Source of the DNA: Pyropia yezoensis
Lineage: Eukaryota > Rhodophyta > Bangiophyceae > Bangiales > Bangiaceae
NCBI GenBank assembly: GCA_009829735.1
Contig: CM020620.1
Span: 29,110,951 to 29,174,950 of the forward strand
Direction of reading: 5' to 3'
Length of the DNA stretch: 64,000 bases
Shown: piece after piece, positions 40,464-52,217 of the stretch
Layout of the letters: each line of letters starts with the position of its first letter
How positions within the stretch are numbered: the first letter of the stretch is position 1
Made by a program: the position numbers and the translations under genes
The notes under the pieces: generated by a model
Databases searched by the model: none
What the model was told of the DNA's origin: nothing
The model's input: only the letters and a program-made list of their open reading frames with translations

Positions 40464-43400
40464 ACGCCCGAATCTGGGCGTTCACCATCGTGCGCTGATT
40501 TCCTCAGTGAGCGCGATGGCTATTGCGAAGGAGACGCAGCGTAGGAAGGAGCGTGACATGCACTCAGCTAGTGCAAGACTGCTGCGCGTCTATGGGGCTG
40601 GATGTCCACCGCCATACCGGGTGCGTTCTTGTAAAGTGCGGCTGCCATGAGATAGATCCAGTCTGACAACTTTCAGGTCGTGCGAGATGTCGCAAATTCA
40701 TAGAAATTGTGGTCGAGCTCGGGCGTCCGCTAGTGAAAGGTTGACAGCAAGAGAGCGCGGCAAACACACCATCTGCGTGGCAAGCCACGGGGCAGCTCGC
40801 TGGAGAGCGTGTTAGGACGTGGAACAGACGGGGTTGACCGCGTGGGTGGGCACCGCCCGCGGATTGATCCAGTTGTGCAGACGATCAGCGCCCTCAGCGC
40901 GCCAAAGAGCGGAAAGGGTGACTGCAACCCACGTCGCGCGAGCGCCCCGGAACGTTCGCAGTTGCCCACAAACAGTCAACCAGCGCCGCTGGTTCTCCTA
41001 CACGCAACGAGCGTTCTGCTTTGGGTCGCCGCGCTTACGGCGCTTGTACAGATGCCATTGAACTGACACGATGACGACTCGGTTGGAGAGTCACCAACAA
41101 CGGACAAAGCAATGAGCCGCTACTTGTCTGCATGCCGCGCTCTACGACAAAACACAAAGATGTATGTAAACCCTCTATTTACCTGACCTCGCGGGAGACG
41201 CGTAGATACAGATGCCAGTACAGCGCACGAGCAGTACCACTTATTGGGTACGCATATTGCTACGTACCCGTGTGGGGCTTCAAGTGCCAGCTCGGTACAC
41301 GAGTGCCTCGGAACGCACAACAATGGGAAGTGCCAGGTAGACAATGAAGGTGCCTCCAAGTGCAGGCAGGCATCGGGGCTCGCCATGCAATAGACCGTGG
41401 CGTGGCAAATTGAGCAGGCTCGAACAAGGTGCCCGTCGTGACGGACGATGACGCCACCGGTCAGGGCACGCACGCACGCTAGCTAAATTACAGTTGCGTC
41501 GAGGTTCATACATATCTAGACATGTACCGTGCGTCTGCCAAAAAAAAAGGCACAGTTTACTTATTTCTTGCCCAAACCCCGACATAGGTATTTAACGCCA
41601 AGCAATCAAGAAGCGCAACTATGCCAAACAACAGCGAATTTAAGTTGCGCCGGTGGCCCACCGCTTAGTTTCATCCCGGCCCCCCCGGCCCACCCGGCCC
41701 ACCTGCGCAGTGGTGCTTAAAGGGTGGTTCAGGAATCGGCCCGAAATCGATTGCGGAGGCCCCGCAAGAATTTGTGGCCCCCTCGGACGGCACCGTCCGA
41801 CCAGTTTTTACGCCCGTTTTTTGCCTACCTCCTGCGGTCCGTGTTACCCTTCGACTGCGGTGCTGCGTACGACCTCGACGTGAAGCGCCATGCCCAGAGC
41901 TGCATGACTATGCATAGCACCAGGACCAGCACCTCAGGAAAGCCTTCTGCGGTGGGACTCCACAGCAGCTGAACAAAAGAAATCCGCAAAACACTGTGGA
42001 AACGTGCAAAACAGTGCGGATGGGGCACGTTTTCCCGCATATCTCCCCGTGAGGCAAAACCAGGGCGTCCACCACTCAGAAGCGAGTGGGAACAGGAAGG
42101 GCAAGCACGAACAACTTGGTGAGTGTTGATCGGCTGACGTTCGCGGCGCTTTTCACGCGAGCGCCAGTGGACTAGCCACATGATGATTGCTGATTGGCTG
42201 CTGCTCCGGTCGACTTGCACAGCAATGGCCGGGAGATTGTCCGGGACCGAGTGCTCCGCAAAGTTTTGCGTGTGAACCTCTGCGGCACCATATTTTTTCC
42301 GCAGAAATTGCCTATTTTGCGCGTGGCCTAGCGTCCTGTGGACTCTGCTGCGGGTCGCCAAACATGTCTAAACAGGCTTTGCGTGAACCACCATTTAAGC
42401 ACCACTGCGCTGGCTGCCAGCGGCGACGGGGACGCGGGCTGTGACGCGCCGGCCTGCAGGCGGGCGCGGGCTGTGACGCTGTGACGCGCCGGCCTGCAGG
42501 CCGGCGCATCACAGCCCGCGTCCCCGTCGCCGCGCCCCCTCCCCACCCCAGGGTTGCGGAGGGGGTGATTCGGTTTCGGCTTCGGTTTTCAAATTAGGGT
42601 GGATTCACCCGAACGCAGGATGGATTCACCCTAACGTGACTTCTACTGAACCCACGTGGCGAAAAGTTCTCCTCGTGTCAAAAACGAAACTACACTTTTC
42701 GATCTTCTTTGTGGACTGCCGGTCCAAAAGGAAGCTCTGTGCTTCTCCAGCCCCTCGTGCGCACAGGAGGAGTCACTCGTGCATGGCACCAGCATGGAGT
42801 ATCAAGGCAGCGGCACTCGCTAAAGGTGGCAACAAGCTGCGGAAGTACAGTGGCGGTGTGAGCAGGCTGCGCATCGTCGTCCAGGTCGTGCCGCCTTGGC
42901 TCCACGAGGGTGCACCGACGAGGTCCCTCTCTCCGCATCTGCAAGCCCTACGAGAGCTCTTCTGCCGTTGGTCAGATTTCGACGGTTGGCCGCAGCGGCA
43001 GCGGCCCACGCAAATCCTCAGCCAGCGAATAGAATGCGGAACGTCGCAGTGGCAGCAGTGAATCGGTCTTCCCCAGCGTATTTTATGTACCGCCCCGCCA
43101 TGAGCAGTCCGGGTGGGTGACGGGATCCACGTTCTCAAAAATTGTGAATCTTCAATATGAGTACACTGTAAGGCAAAACGCACGCGTCGGGTTCCAGTTT
43201 TGGCAATTGCACCCTAATAACCGGAAGATTCGGGCGAAAGTGGCAACCCTGCCCCACCCCCACCGAGGGCGCCAGGCACAACGGAGCGACCACCCCCCCC
43301 CCTCGCCACCACTGGTGCCTTGGAGAGGGCGGCGAGCGCAAACGGGGCTTCCCGCATGAGCCGCCGCCACCACCGGGGAGAGCCACACTCCGCCCGCCGG

Positions 43401-45739
43401 CCACAGCGCCAGCCGCAGCAATGCCGACAGCGTCCATCCCCCCATCGGGGAGCGACGCCGTCGCGACACCTGCCATGGACGGGGGCAGGGCGCGGGGGAG
43501 GGGAGGTGGGGAGGAGGGAGGGGGCTCGCGCCCGCAGCACCGCCCGCTGTTGTCGGCCGTTGAGCGCTGTTATCGTCGGCGCGGTCGGTGGCGGCGGCAG
43601 CAGCGGCGGTGCCCGTGGCTGCCAATGGTGTGGTTCGCCGGGGTGCGTCGGCCGCGGCTGCTGCCGCGGTTGCAGCCGCCACTGCCGCCTCCCACCACTC
43701 CCGGTCTCGGGGGGGGGGTCGGCCGGCGGCCGCCGCCACCCCACCGCGGCGTGTCGGCCCCAAGGGCGGGGGTGCCGCCGCCTCCGCCGCCGCCGCCGGC
43801 AGCCGCGGCGGCGATGGCAGCAGCCCGTGGATCGGCCGCCAGGCCCGCCATCGTGGCGACGACGGCCGTGACGGCAGCGGCGGTGGCGGCCCAGCCGAGC
43901 GACCGGTCTACCGACCAGAGGGCGGCGGCGAGCGCCCGCGCAGTCGGGTCGTCGGCCGGGCGTGGGCAAGTGGGGATGAGCGAGGGGTTCGCCGTTGGGG
44001 GGTGAGGGGGGGGGGCAGCGGCCCTGCCTGCAGCGGCCACTGCCGGTGAAGCTGCCGTTGATGTGGCTGTGGCTGCCACCGGCGGCTGCAGCCGCGGCTG
44101 CTCTGATGTGGCTAGTGCTGCCGCTGATTCCGTTGATACTGCTGCTACTCCTGTGGATACTGCTGTTTCTGGCGTCGGCAAGCGTCCGGGTAAGCCTCCG
44201 CTCGGCCCCGTTGGACCGCAGAGGTGAGATGGGATGGCGTGTCGGCATCCCGGCGGCATGGCGTGGGCAGGCTTCGCCGTGACCGCTGCGGGGGCGCGGG
44301 GTCTCGGCCGCTCGTCCCGCGGCCACCAACGCCGCCGCTGCGTTGGCCGCCCCTGTGGGCGGGAGGCCATCCCCTCGGCCTGTCAACGTGGCCGACGGCG
44401 GGCAGCCGCGAGGAGGTGACGCGGCCGCCAACACGGCGGAGGTCGACGCACCGGGCGTGTCGTCGAGTTGATACCCGCGTTAGGTGGCGGCGGCTACGGC
44501 GACGCAACCGCCGGGAGGTTCGCCGGTGCCGGAGGCGGTGCCGGCGCGCGAAACTGCGCGGACGACACGGGGGCGGCTCGGATTGCCACGCCCGCGGCGG
44601 CCGCGGGAATGTCGGCCGCATCCTCGGCGGCCGGCTGGACGCCCGCCGACGACGCCTTTTCAATGGGCGCCGCGGTGTGGCACGGCGCCAAGAACTGGGC
44701 CCCGTCTGTCACGGCGGGACCGGCAGGGGCGTGGGCGCCCCCGCCCGCCATCTCCGGGGTGTGAGATGGCACTACGCCACTGACACTCGGGACAATCCAA
44801 TGAGGCACCCTCAGAGGGTGCCACGGTTAGTCAACGTGGCGTCCTGTGCCATACTGTCACAAGTGCCGCGAACGTGGCACCATCATCCCACTTTCCCCAC
44901 CGCGACGCATTTCCGTTGCGGACGCTGCACGTCAAGGGCATCTCGCTGCGGGAGGCCGAGCGTCGGGAGCGGGCGCGCAACGTAGGGCGCCGCGCCGCGG
45001 CGGGTGCCAGCGACGCCCGGTCGGCGGCGTGGCTCAGTGTCGACGGTGCGTCCCCATCCGGGGTGGCGCCCAGTGGAAGGGGCGACGCGTCGCCGTCGGA
45101 GGCGGCAGGGGAGGCGGGGGGGGGCTTGCCATCTGCTGCTACGGAAGGGGCCCGTCTGGGATGATATGGGGGGGGGCTTGGTCCTCGTCTTCGGCCACGG
45201 GAGAAGCTTCAAGGGGGTGGTGAGGGGGTGGGAGGACACCACGTTGGGTTGGATTGGACTGTGACCAAAGAGGGGGCCGTGGCCTGAGGGGAGCTCCCGG
45301 GAGCCACCCTCCCTCCGTGCTTCTCCGGAGAATCGGGGAGGAGAGGGAGTTTTGAGTAAAACTACCCCTGGCTCTGGCTTTTGACGATCTCATCCTCAGC
45401 GACGGACGTGTCATCGTCCGTCGCCCCCGCAACCTGGCCAGAGGTCGGGGGTGCGGCGCTGGCAGGGCGGGCTCCCCGCCACCCACCCGTCGGAGCGGGA
45501 CCCATGCCTGCATCGCCAAGGTGGTGGCGGCGGTCCCGCGGGTTGTTCGTTCCAGCCCACGCGAGCTTGAGCGGGTATACGCGCGCCCAACGGAGAGGGT
45601 AGCGTGCAAGTTGCGCGGGGAAATGAGAGACAGAACCAAGTCAAAGAGTGTCACGAGAGTAACAGGTGACAATCTTATCTAGGTATGTCGGTTCACCTCA
45701 TCACCCTATCTGGCGAGCTAGGTAAATAGTAGTACCAAA
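40464..45739. other. Gene-poor region
   Basis: 40.5-43.2 kb has average composition and no recognisable frame; 43.2-45.4 kb is GCC/GGC-rich with long frames on both strands. One minus frame at 43570-44370 contains a possible membrane helix (LGWAATAAAVTAVVATMAGL), weak evidence for a gene. A plus frame at 44874-45164 has a charged helix (LREAERRERARNVG). Neither is supported well enough to call. Confidence 0.45.
42423..42530. repeat. Long inverted repeat with 39-bp arms
   Basis: 42423-42461 and 42492-42530 are reverse complements apart from one C/T change (arm starts GCGACGGGGACGCGGGCTG). The spacer repeats part of the arm (GCGGGCTGTGACG), so the unit also holds a direct repeat. Confidence 0.85.
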
Positions 45740-46060
45740 GCATGTGTGGCGGTTTACTACAAAATAGAAGACTCGTTTTTTGACGGACCCACACGGGCAT
45801 CTCATTTTCATATTAGAGTCGATGCAGCTCGACGAGCTCTTTCTGTTCATGCTCTTGGTTCTCCACCACCGCATCTTGGCTGTCTCTCACCGCCGTTTCT
45901 GTGGAGAAATAAATGTCACGTACGATCCAACGGACACGAGGATAGCGTCCATAACCCGCAGGGAGGGGACCGGGTTGCCCAAAGAACGTTTACGTCTTGA
46001 GTGGTTGGCAAAACTATGCGACAAACAAGTGAAGCGCCGTGCGAAGCGCACGATGCTCGA
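45740..46060 (+). repeat. Diverged interspersed repeat, copy 2
   Basis: Shares landmarks with the minus strand at 27.1-27.5 kb. The frame from 45780 encodes MQLDELFLFMLLVLHHRILA and later RLRLEWLAKLCDKQV, which looks like the remains of a transposon protein; the family was not recognised. Confidence 0.5.
45950..45980 (+). repeat. 31-bp direct repeat, left copy
   Basis: Exact match to 46371-46401 (begins CATAACCCGCAGGGAGG). The copies bracket a 390-bp segment lying beyond the recombinase end of the DIRS-like element. Confidence 0.9.
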
Positions 46061-46370
46061 TCCCTCGAGAGGGGGGAAGAGGTCCCCTCCGTGCGGAGCG
46101 CCCGGGCGGGTCCGGGTAGGGGGGCGCGAGAGGACGGACGTGGGGGGGCCGGTCACGTGACCTGGGGCGACCCCAGGCGGCCCCCCCATATGGGGGCACC
46201 CGGGCAGGTGCGTCCACCGCACCCGCGCGCGTCCCTCCCGCCGCCGCGCCCGGTACCCCCTGGCTGGAGGGTTCCAGACGCCGCTCGCCGCCCCGGCCTG
46301 TCGCGCCCAAGTGGCGCCCCCCCCCCAATAAAGAGTGCTACATTACACCGTCAAACAAATGCAAGCAAAG

Positions 46371-46401
46371 CATAACCCGCAGGGAGGGGACCGGGTTGCC
46401 C
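46371..46401 (+). repeat. 31-bp direct repeat, right copy
   Basis: Second copy of the repeat at 45950-45980, 31 bp before the stop of the tyrosine recombinase gene. DIRS-related elements of the PAT/Ngaro type carry split direct repeats, so this could be an element end. Confidence 0.9.
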
Positions 46402-46432
46402 GCATGATGGAGTGAGCGCGCCCGCGCCGAGG

Positions 46433-47476
46433 CTACGGACGAGGCAGGAAGCGGTCAAAAAACCGGCGGGCCGCCGGGCACGGGTCGACCAACGCGTCGA
46501 TGTAGTGCGTGTGGGCGGTGACCGTGTCCCGGCGCTGGTGGCCGAGCAGGGCCACGATGCGCCCGTCCGGCACCCCGATGGCGTAGGCCGCCGTGGCAGC
46601 CCCGCCACGGGTAGAGTAGGGCGCAAAAAAGGAGCAGAGGGGGGCAGTGATCTTGAGGTCCGCGCAGGCGGCCGCGAGCCACTGCCCCATGGCCTCCCGC
46701 GTGGGCGGGCGTAGATCGCCCAGCGGGGAAAAGATGGGCTGGGTTGGCGGCGCGCGGGCCGCCACCAGCCACGCGAGCCGGTCGCGCAGCAGCGCGAGCG
46801 GCAGGTCCGGGCCGTGCGGGTCGGGCGGCACGGTGTATGTCAGCCGCTTGGCGCCCGCCCGCCGGTCGGCCCCCTTGTGCCAGCACACCTGGAAGTTGAC
46901 GCCGCCGTCCGTGCGGATGGTGACGTCCGCGAGCGTCATGCGCAGCAGCTCCGCCGTGCGCCGGAAGAAGAGGAAGGCCGTCACGATGGTCGTCAGGTGG
47001 CAGCTAGTGGTCGGGCACGTGGTGCGGGCGGCTGCCTGGGCGATCGTCCACGCGGCCTCCGCGGGGAGCTTGGCGCGGGTGACCGGCAGTGCCCCCATGC
47101 GCTCGTGCCAGCGCCGGGAGAAGCCAACGCGGGCGGACGTCACGTAGGCGCCGAGGGCGGGAGGGGGGTAGCCGGCGACGTTGTGCCGGGTGTTGATGGG
47201 GGAGAGGTAGGACTGGAGGCTGGATGGTTGCACTGTGCCGCGACGAAAAACGTGTCCCAAATAGGCGACCACCGTGTATGGCGTCGCCGGCAGGGAGTTG
47301 CGCCCCGTCGCCGCACAAAAAGAGGAGAATTGCCCCCAGTACTGCTCGTACTTGGACGCCGTGTCGGCCGTCACCGACGACATGAGCAGGTCAGCTGCGG
47401 TGCTCGCCGCGGCGTCGCCGCCAAGTCGGTCCACGACGTGGCCGCGCACAAAGGCACGCCAGCGGCCGGTGGCCAT
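46433..47476 (-). CDS. Tyrosine recombinase of the DIRS-like element
   Basis: ATG at 47476, 347 codons, overlapping the preceding polyprotein by 106 bases in another frame, as is usual for DIRS. N-terminal SAM-like part: TASKYEQYWGQFSSFCAATG and LPATPYTVVAYLGHVF. Catalytic part: the first Arg in FFRRTAELLRM; YSTRGGAATAAYAIG, where the usual HxxR is YSTR; then LLGHQRRD and the nucleophile in TAHTHYID. In known DIRS elements this enzyme integrates a circular cDNA without a target duplication. The frame is whole, but the His-to-Tyr change and the broken RT frame make activity doubtful. The open frame extends far upstream of 47476 as an out-of-phase shadow. Confidence 0.88.
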   Translation of the reverse strand: MATGRWRAFVRGHVVDRLGGDAAASTAADLLMSSVTADTASKYEQYWGQFSSFCAATGRNSLPATPYTVVAYLGHVFRRGTVQPSSLQSYLSPINTRHNVAGYPPPALGAYVTSARVGFSRRWHERMGALPVTRAKLPAEAAWTIAQAAARTTCPTTSCHLTTIVTAFLFFRRTAELLRMTLADVTIRTDGGVNFQVCWHKGADRRAGAKRLTYTVPPDPHGPDLPLALLRDRLAWLVAARAPPTQPIFSPLGDLRPPTREAMGQWLAAACADLKITAPLCSFFAPYSTRGGAATAAYAIGVPDGRIVALLGHQRRDTVTAHTHYIDALVDPCPAARRFFDRFLPRP

Positions 47477-49701
47477 GCTCTCCCGCCGCGGCGGAGCAGG
47501 AAGGCCGCCGTCGTCCAGCCGGGGTTGGGCCGGGCGTCCCGTGCCCGTCCGTGGGTGTAGTGCACGACCGCCGAGGGCAGGAAGCAGACAGCGCCGGCGC
47601 GCGCCGGAGCCTCCGCCCACCATGGCTGGGCCCGCCAGACTGGGAGGATGGCGATTGCGTCCGCCTGGTCGGCGGCAATCTTGCGCACCGCGAGGCCCGC
47701 CTGGGAGAACGGGGGATTCACAAAGTTGGACTCGCCCCGCCACGGCTGCCGCCACACGTCCACCGCCTCGCAGCCGAGGTCGCATTCCTTGCTGTTGTAG
47801 CGCGGCAGCTGCGTGTTGTCGATCGTGGCGAAGCGGTCCAAGGTGCACGCTCCCCAGTGCGCGGTGAGGGCGGCAAACACGGCCGGACATAACCGCCAGT
47901 CTGTGCGGTCGCTGTCGCGGGAGAGGCGGTCGGCCTCTGCGTTGGCCAGCGTAGGCAGCCAGGTCGCCTCGACGTGTAGCCCGAGGGAGGCCAGGACGTC
48001 CTGTAGCCGCCGCACCTCGGCCATCAGCGCCGGAGAGCGCGAGCACATGGTGTTGAGGACGCCCATGGTGACGCGGGAGTCCGTCCGCACCGCGAGTCTC
48101 GAGCCCCGCCGGAAGAGAGGCGTGAAGGAGAGCACCGCCTGCCGCACCGCTGCCAGCTCCTTGGCGTTGATGTGCCAGTCCTGCACGTCGGGCTGGAAAT
48201 AGCCGCGCGCGGGAACTAACCGCTGGAAAGTGGCCCCCCACCCATAAGGGCTTGCGTCGGTCGTCACCTCGCCGGCCGACGGCCCGTTCCCGAGAGCCCG
48301 CCCCACGGAGTCGTCGCTCCCCAATGCCTGCCACCAGCGCAAATCCCGGAGGGACTGGGCGTCCAGACGGGCGTCGCGCCGCGGCGCCACGCCACGAAGG
48401 GCGTCGTAAAGGGCGCGCAGGTGGAAGCGGGCGAGGGGCACGGCTTGGAGGGTGGAGACGCCCAGGCCGCAAAAGCGGCGCAGCTGGGAGAAGGGGGACC
48501 AGCGGCAGTGATGGGCCGCGTGGTGGAGGAGGTGTCGGGCGGCTTGCTGGACTTTGGTCACCTGAGAGGGAGGTAGCAGCAGCAGCTGGCGGCGGGTGTC
48601 CAGCACAAAGCCGAGGAGCGGCAGCGCCTGCGTGCCCTTCGCCGTGACCTTGTCCGGCGCCACCTGGAGGCCGAAGGCCGAGAAGATCTTGAGGGCGGCG
48701 GCGCGGCCGGCCGTGGCCGAGGCGGCAGAAGCCGGCGCCAGTCCCGGCGGGGCTGCCGCAAAGTCGTCGATGTATCCCAGGGCGCGAAATCCGGCCGCCC
48801 GCAGGGCCGCCAAAACGGGGCGGCAGAGCTTGGTCCATGCTCAGGGGGCGAGGGAGAGACCAAAGGGCAGGGTCTGCGGCTCGTAAAACCGGTCGCCCAC
48901 GCGGAAGACCATGTACTGCCGCACGTCCCGGTGCAGGGGGAGGTGGTGGTAGGCCGACTTGATGTCCCACGAGACGAGGTGGTCGTGCCGCACCAACTGC
49001 ATCGCAAAGGACGCCAGGGTCTCGTACCGGCACGGCCGCTTGGGCAAACAGGCGTTGACGAGTTTGAGGTTGATAACGAGGCGCGGGTGGTCGGGGATGT
49101 TTGTGACAAAGGCGTCCGCCACCCACGGCGCTAGCCGCGCCTCTGCCCTGGACAGCCGTCGGAGGGACCTCGCCGCCACCATGTCGTCCGCCTTGGCCCA
49201 CGCCCAGGCCTCTCACTGGGGGGCAAGTGGCAGCGGGCGCGCCCGGTAGGGGGTGGGGCGGCTCAGCCAGGGCAGCTTCAAACCGTACCGGATAGAGTTG
49301 ACGTCCCAGGGGGACGCGCCCGCTGCCACCCAGTGAGGGAGGGCGCGGCGCAGGGAGACGTGGGGGGGGGTCGGCGCGGCCGCCGGCGCGCGTGTCCGTG
49401 CGAGGGAGCGGAGGTGCTTTGGCGGCTGCCACGGAGTGCGGACCTTGGGATTTGGAGGCGACCGGCCAGGTCCGTAAACCGGTCGTCCCGTCCGAGGAGG
49501 TAGCACCCCCCGTGTGCGGACGGCCACACGGGGGGGAGCCGCGGCGCTTAGGCTTGGGCAGGCGCCGAGGGAGGAGCCCCCGCACCGCGGCCACCGCCGC
49601 GGCCGCGGCCGTGCTGGTCGCCGTCGCCCGCGCCGCCGGCTGCCCCGCCGCCGCCCGGCTGGCGAGGGGGGCGCTGGGCAGGTTGCGGCGGTTGCGGTGC
49701 C
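47371..49701 (-). pseudogene. DIRS reverse transcriptase-RNase H-methylase polyprotein with two TGA stops
   Basis: One minus-strand frame. RT: VNSIRYGLKLPWL, RLVINLKLVN, VSWDIKSAYHHLPLH and QTLPFGLSLAP lead to the active-site GYIDDFAAAP. RNase H: EVTTDASPYGWGATF, HINAKELAAVRQAV, AVRTDSRVTM and NAEADRLSRD. The methylase-like end has RFATIDNTQLPRYNS and NFVNPPFSQAGLA, with the NPPF motif of the Dam-like domain of DIRS. TGA codons lie at 49213-49215 and at 48841-48843, the latter exactly where Trp is expected in LAPWAW. No ATG was seen upstream of the first stop, and the 5' end runs into an LTR. Confidence 0.9.
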
Positions 49702-50170
49702 TGTGGCAAAAACCTCTCGCACACTCGACACCCAAGTTGGGGCGGTGTACAAGGGCTGCCTCCCGTGTCGGGGGAACCGGAAGAAGTGCAAGTCGCACAC
49801 ACTCTATCCCTGTTGTGGGGCAACCCCCCCACTGACAAACAAGAAGATGGTGTGTGGTCCAACAGTTTCTTGGTCGGGACGGGGAAGCAAGGCCAAGCCC
49901 CGCTGTCCCTCCCCTTATCCCCCGAGGGTCCCCTCAGAATCTCGCCACTCAGAATCTCCCACCCCAGCACCTGCCCACCGGGCCACACGAAAATTCAAGA
50001 CGATAAATGCAGAAAACCCTCAAATCCAAGTTGGATTTACTACTAAGCTAACTATCCCAAACTTTGGGAATATGGACCCAAATGCAGGGAGAGGAACGGG
50101 TCAGGCTAGTGGCCTGCCGCCCCTTGCATGGCACGTGTTGCCCCCCTACCTGGGGGCCAATACTGCCACA
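49702..50170 (-). repeat. Lone LTR of the element C family (469 bp)
   Basis: Reverse complement of 54419-54887 over its whole 469 bp, with the same TGTGGCA/TGCCACA ends. It lies between the truncated gag of B and the truncated DIRS element, with no primer site or internal region beside it. The five bases on either side do not match, so it is not a simple solo-LTR insertion. Confidence 0.88.
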
Positions 50171-52217
50171 CAATGGATGCCTTGCGTTGCGCCGCTGCCC
50201 GTCGAGACTCCTCCGGGATGAGCGGGCATGAGGACACCCAGTGTTGGGGGTCTCCGCACAACATACATCCGGAAGTGCCGGCCGTCCCGGGCGTCCGCGT
50301 CGGGTTGGCTCCATAAGTCCGGTTGCCTGCCTCGGGCGCCCGAATGCCTGCCCCTTGGTAGGCCTTGGGTCCCAGTGCTAAACGGAACATGGACTCCCCC
50401 AACCGGTTGGTCCTACCCGCAATGTGCGGAGGTGCCTCCGTACGCACCGCCCATGTCGGCAGGGGTTGGTGGGGGCTACCCGTAACCGGGGCATACCCCG
50501 GAGTCCGTACGTACGGGACGCGACGGCCCGCACCCTCGTTGACCTGGAACTGGGTCCCAGCCGGGGCGATGTACGCTACCGTACCTTGCTCATCAATCAC
50601 CGGCGTCGCCGGTAGCAACAGGTGGCCCTGTTGGTCGACGAGAGGTTCATCTTCACCCGTGGGGGCATACTGGGTTGCCACCAGTACTGTTGCGGCCTTA
50701 CGTTTCACCTTCTCTTGCCTCGGTACCGGGGTAAGATTGGGCTTGTTCCCCTCACCCTTCGGCTTCGGGGCCCAGGCACACTCCGGGTGTAGCACCCGGT
50801 AGGCGTCCCCCAGGGACTTGCACGTGTGCATCAGTCGACTGAAGTTCGTCCGAGCCGTATTGGCTCCCCGTGCGGATATACGCACGTAGTTGGGTACTCC
50901 TGCGAACAGGATGGCCCGTAGCGCCCCTTCTCCGAGGAGCTTCCCCAGCTCGTAGTCGAGCTCTTGGATCCGGCGTCCGAACATCTCCTCATCGTCCCGG
51001 GACTGGGCGGTGGCGGTGCGAAGGGCCCGGTAGTGGTCTTCGCACTTGTCCTCACTGAGGTAGCTGCTCAGCAGCTCCTTCAGAATACCACGGTAATCCA
51101 TGGGGGTGGCTGCGACCCTCATTCCCGGCATCGGGGATGCCTGGCGGAGGATGCCTCGTACCCGCTCATCAACAAAGAAGGGGAGGATCTCCAGGGCTAG
51201 CCCCTCGTTAACGAGTGCCTTGTCTGCGGCTGCTTTGAAGCTAGTCAGGAACCCAATGATTGCCAACGGGCGTCCGTTCGGGCCCCCGAACATAGGTACT
51301 CCCTTTATAAGGGTCTGCATAGAGCGGATCGCTCGATGCGAGGTAGTACGCATCGATTCCGATACGGTATTGGATCGGTCTTCCAAACGATAACGTTCAG
51401 GAGTCAGTACCAATTGGAAGACTTCGTTGAAGATCCCCGTGTCAGCGTCCTGGATATCCAGTCGCTTGGCCAGTTGATGAGTAAACTCATCGGACTCCAT
51501 CCGCTTCAGTAAGCTCGCAGTAACCTGCGCTGTCATCGCTTGCATCAGTGACGCTGGAACTTCCGGCGTCGGCGCCTCGGGTACCCGAGTTGCTTGGCTT
51601 CCGTCGTCGAGGCGGTAATGCGATAGGGTACCGCCCCCCCCCATAGCCGACTCTGTTCCGGCGTAGGTATCCGCCGGACCATGTCCGCGGAGTCCGCTCT
51701 GGGTGCTCCGAGCGTAGCGCTCCGTGTGGCCACGATCCAACTCGGTTGACGAGTCGGATCCATAACCCGCCGTGTCCGGGGGTTGCCCTGGAGTAGCAAC
51801 ACCGGGGTCGACCCTGGTGGACTCCGAAAGTATTCCGGCCGGTTCGAACCGTACCGGTGTGGGTGGAACACGACGGGGTACCGTCGTATGGCGTGTTAAC
51901 ATCAGCACAGCCATTGCGTCCTCCGTACGGCCTTGACGGGCGTCGAGTCCTGTGAACCGGGCCTCGATGCGAGCCAATGATGCCATCAGGGAGTCCCCTG
52001 GTGAAGGTGGCGGCGGAGTGAGGTCGGCAGAAGACCGTTGAGGCGGTCCGCCGCCTCCGGCCGTCCGCGCCGTACCAAACGTCGATCCGGCACCGGAGAG
52101 CATCGGCGTCACACTGTTTTCGATCGGGTTACCGATCCCGGTTCCGGGGTTCAACTCCGGGGTCGGCGTCGACGCCGATCCGTCATCTTGCACGTTCCCC
52201 GTCTCTTGGGTAGACAC
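50171..52217 (-). pseudogene. gag: Gag of element B, start codon changed and 3' end lost
   Basis: Nearly collinear with gag A (2309-4492). The codon matching the A ATG is GTG here (52217-52215), and the first in-frame ATG comes much later, so initiation is probably lost. The capsid text FGGPNGRPLAIIGFLTSFK and the knuckle CMLCGDPQHWVSSC are intact. After QRKAS the frame runs into the lone LTR, so the last 50 or so residues, including the slippery site, are missing. Confidence 0.9.

Larger units (their letters stand above)
46433..49701 (-). mobile_element. DIRS-like tyrosine-recombinase retrotransposon, 5' truncated
   Basis: Minus-strand order reverse transcriptase, RNase H, methylase-like domain, then an overlapping tyrosine recombinase frame, which is the DIRS layout. 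The 5' side is cut by a lone Ty3-type LTR at 49702, so no gag ORF is attached. Two TGA codons interrupt the RT frame. Confidence 0.88.

Noticed and set aside
43214-44434. 406-codon minus frame and overlapping plus frames
   Set aside because: Mutually overlapping low-complexity frames; the only structured bit is a possible membrane helix in a third frame, too little for a call.
47477-49798. Upstream two thirds of the long open frame ending in the tyrosine recombinase
   Set aside because: It is out of phase with the RT, RNase H and methylase motifs, which lie in another frame of the same strand; its text is Pro/Arg/Ala low complexity. Only the part from 47476 matches a recombinase.
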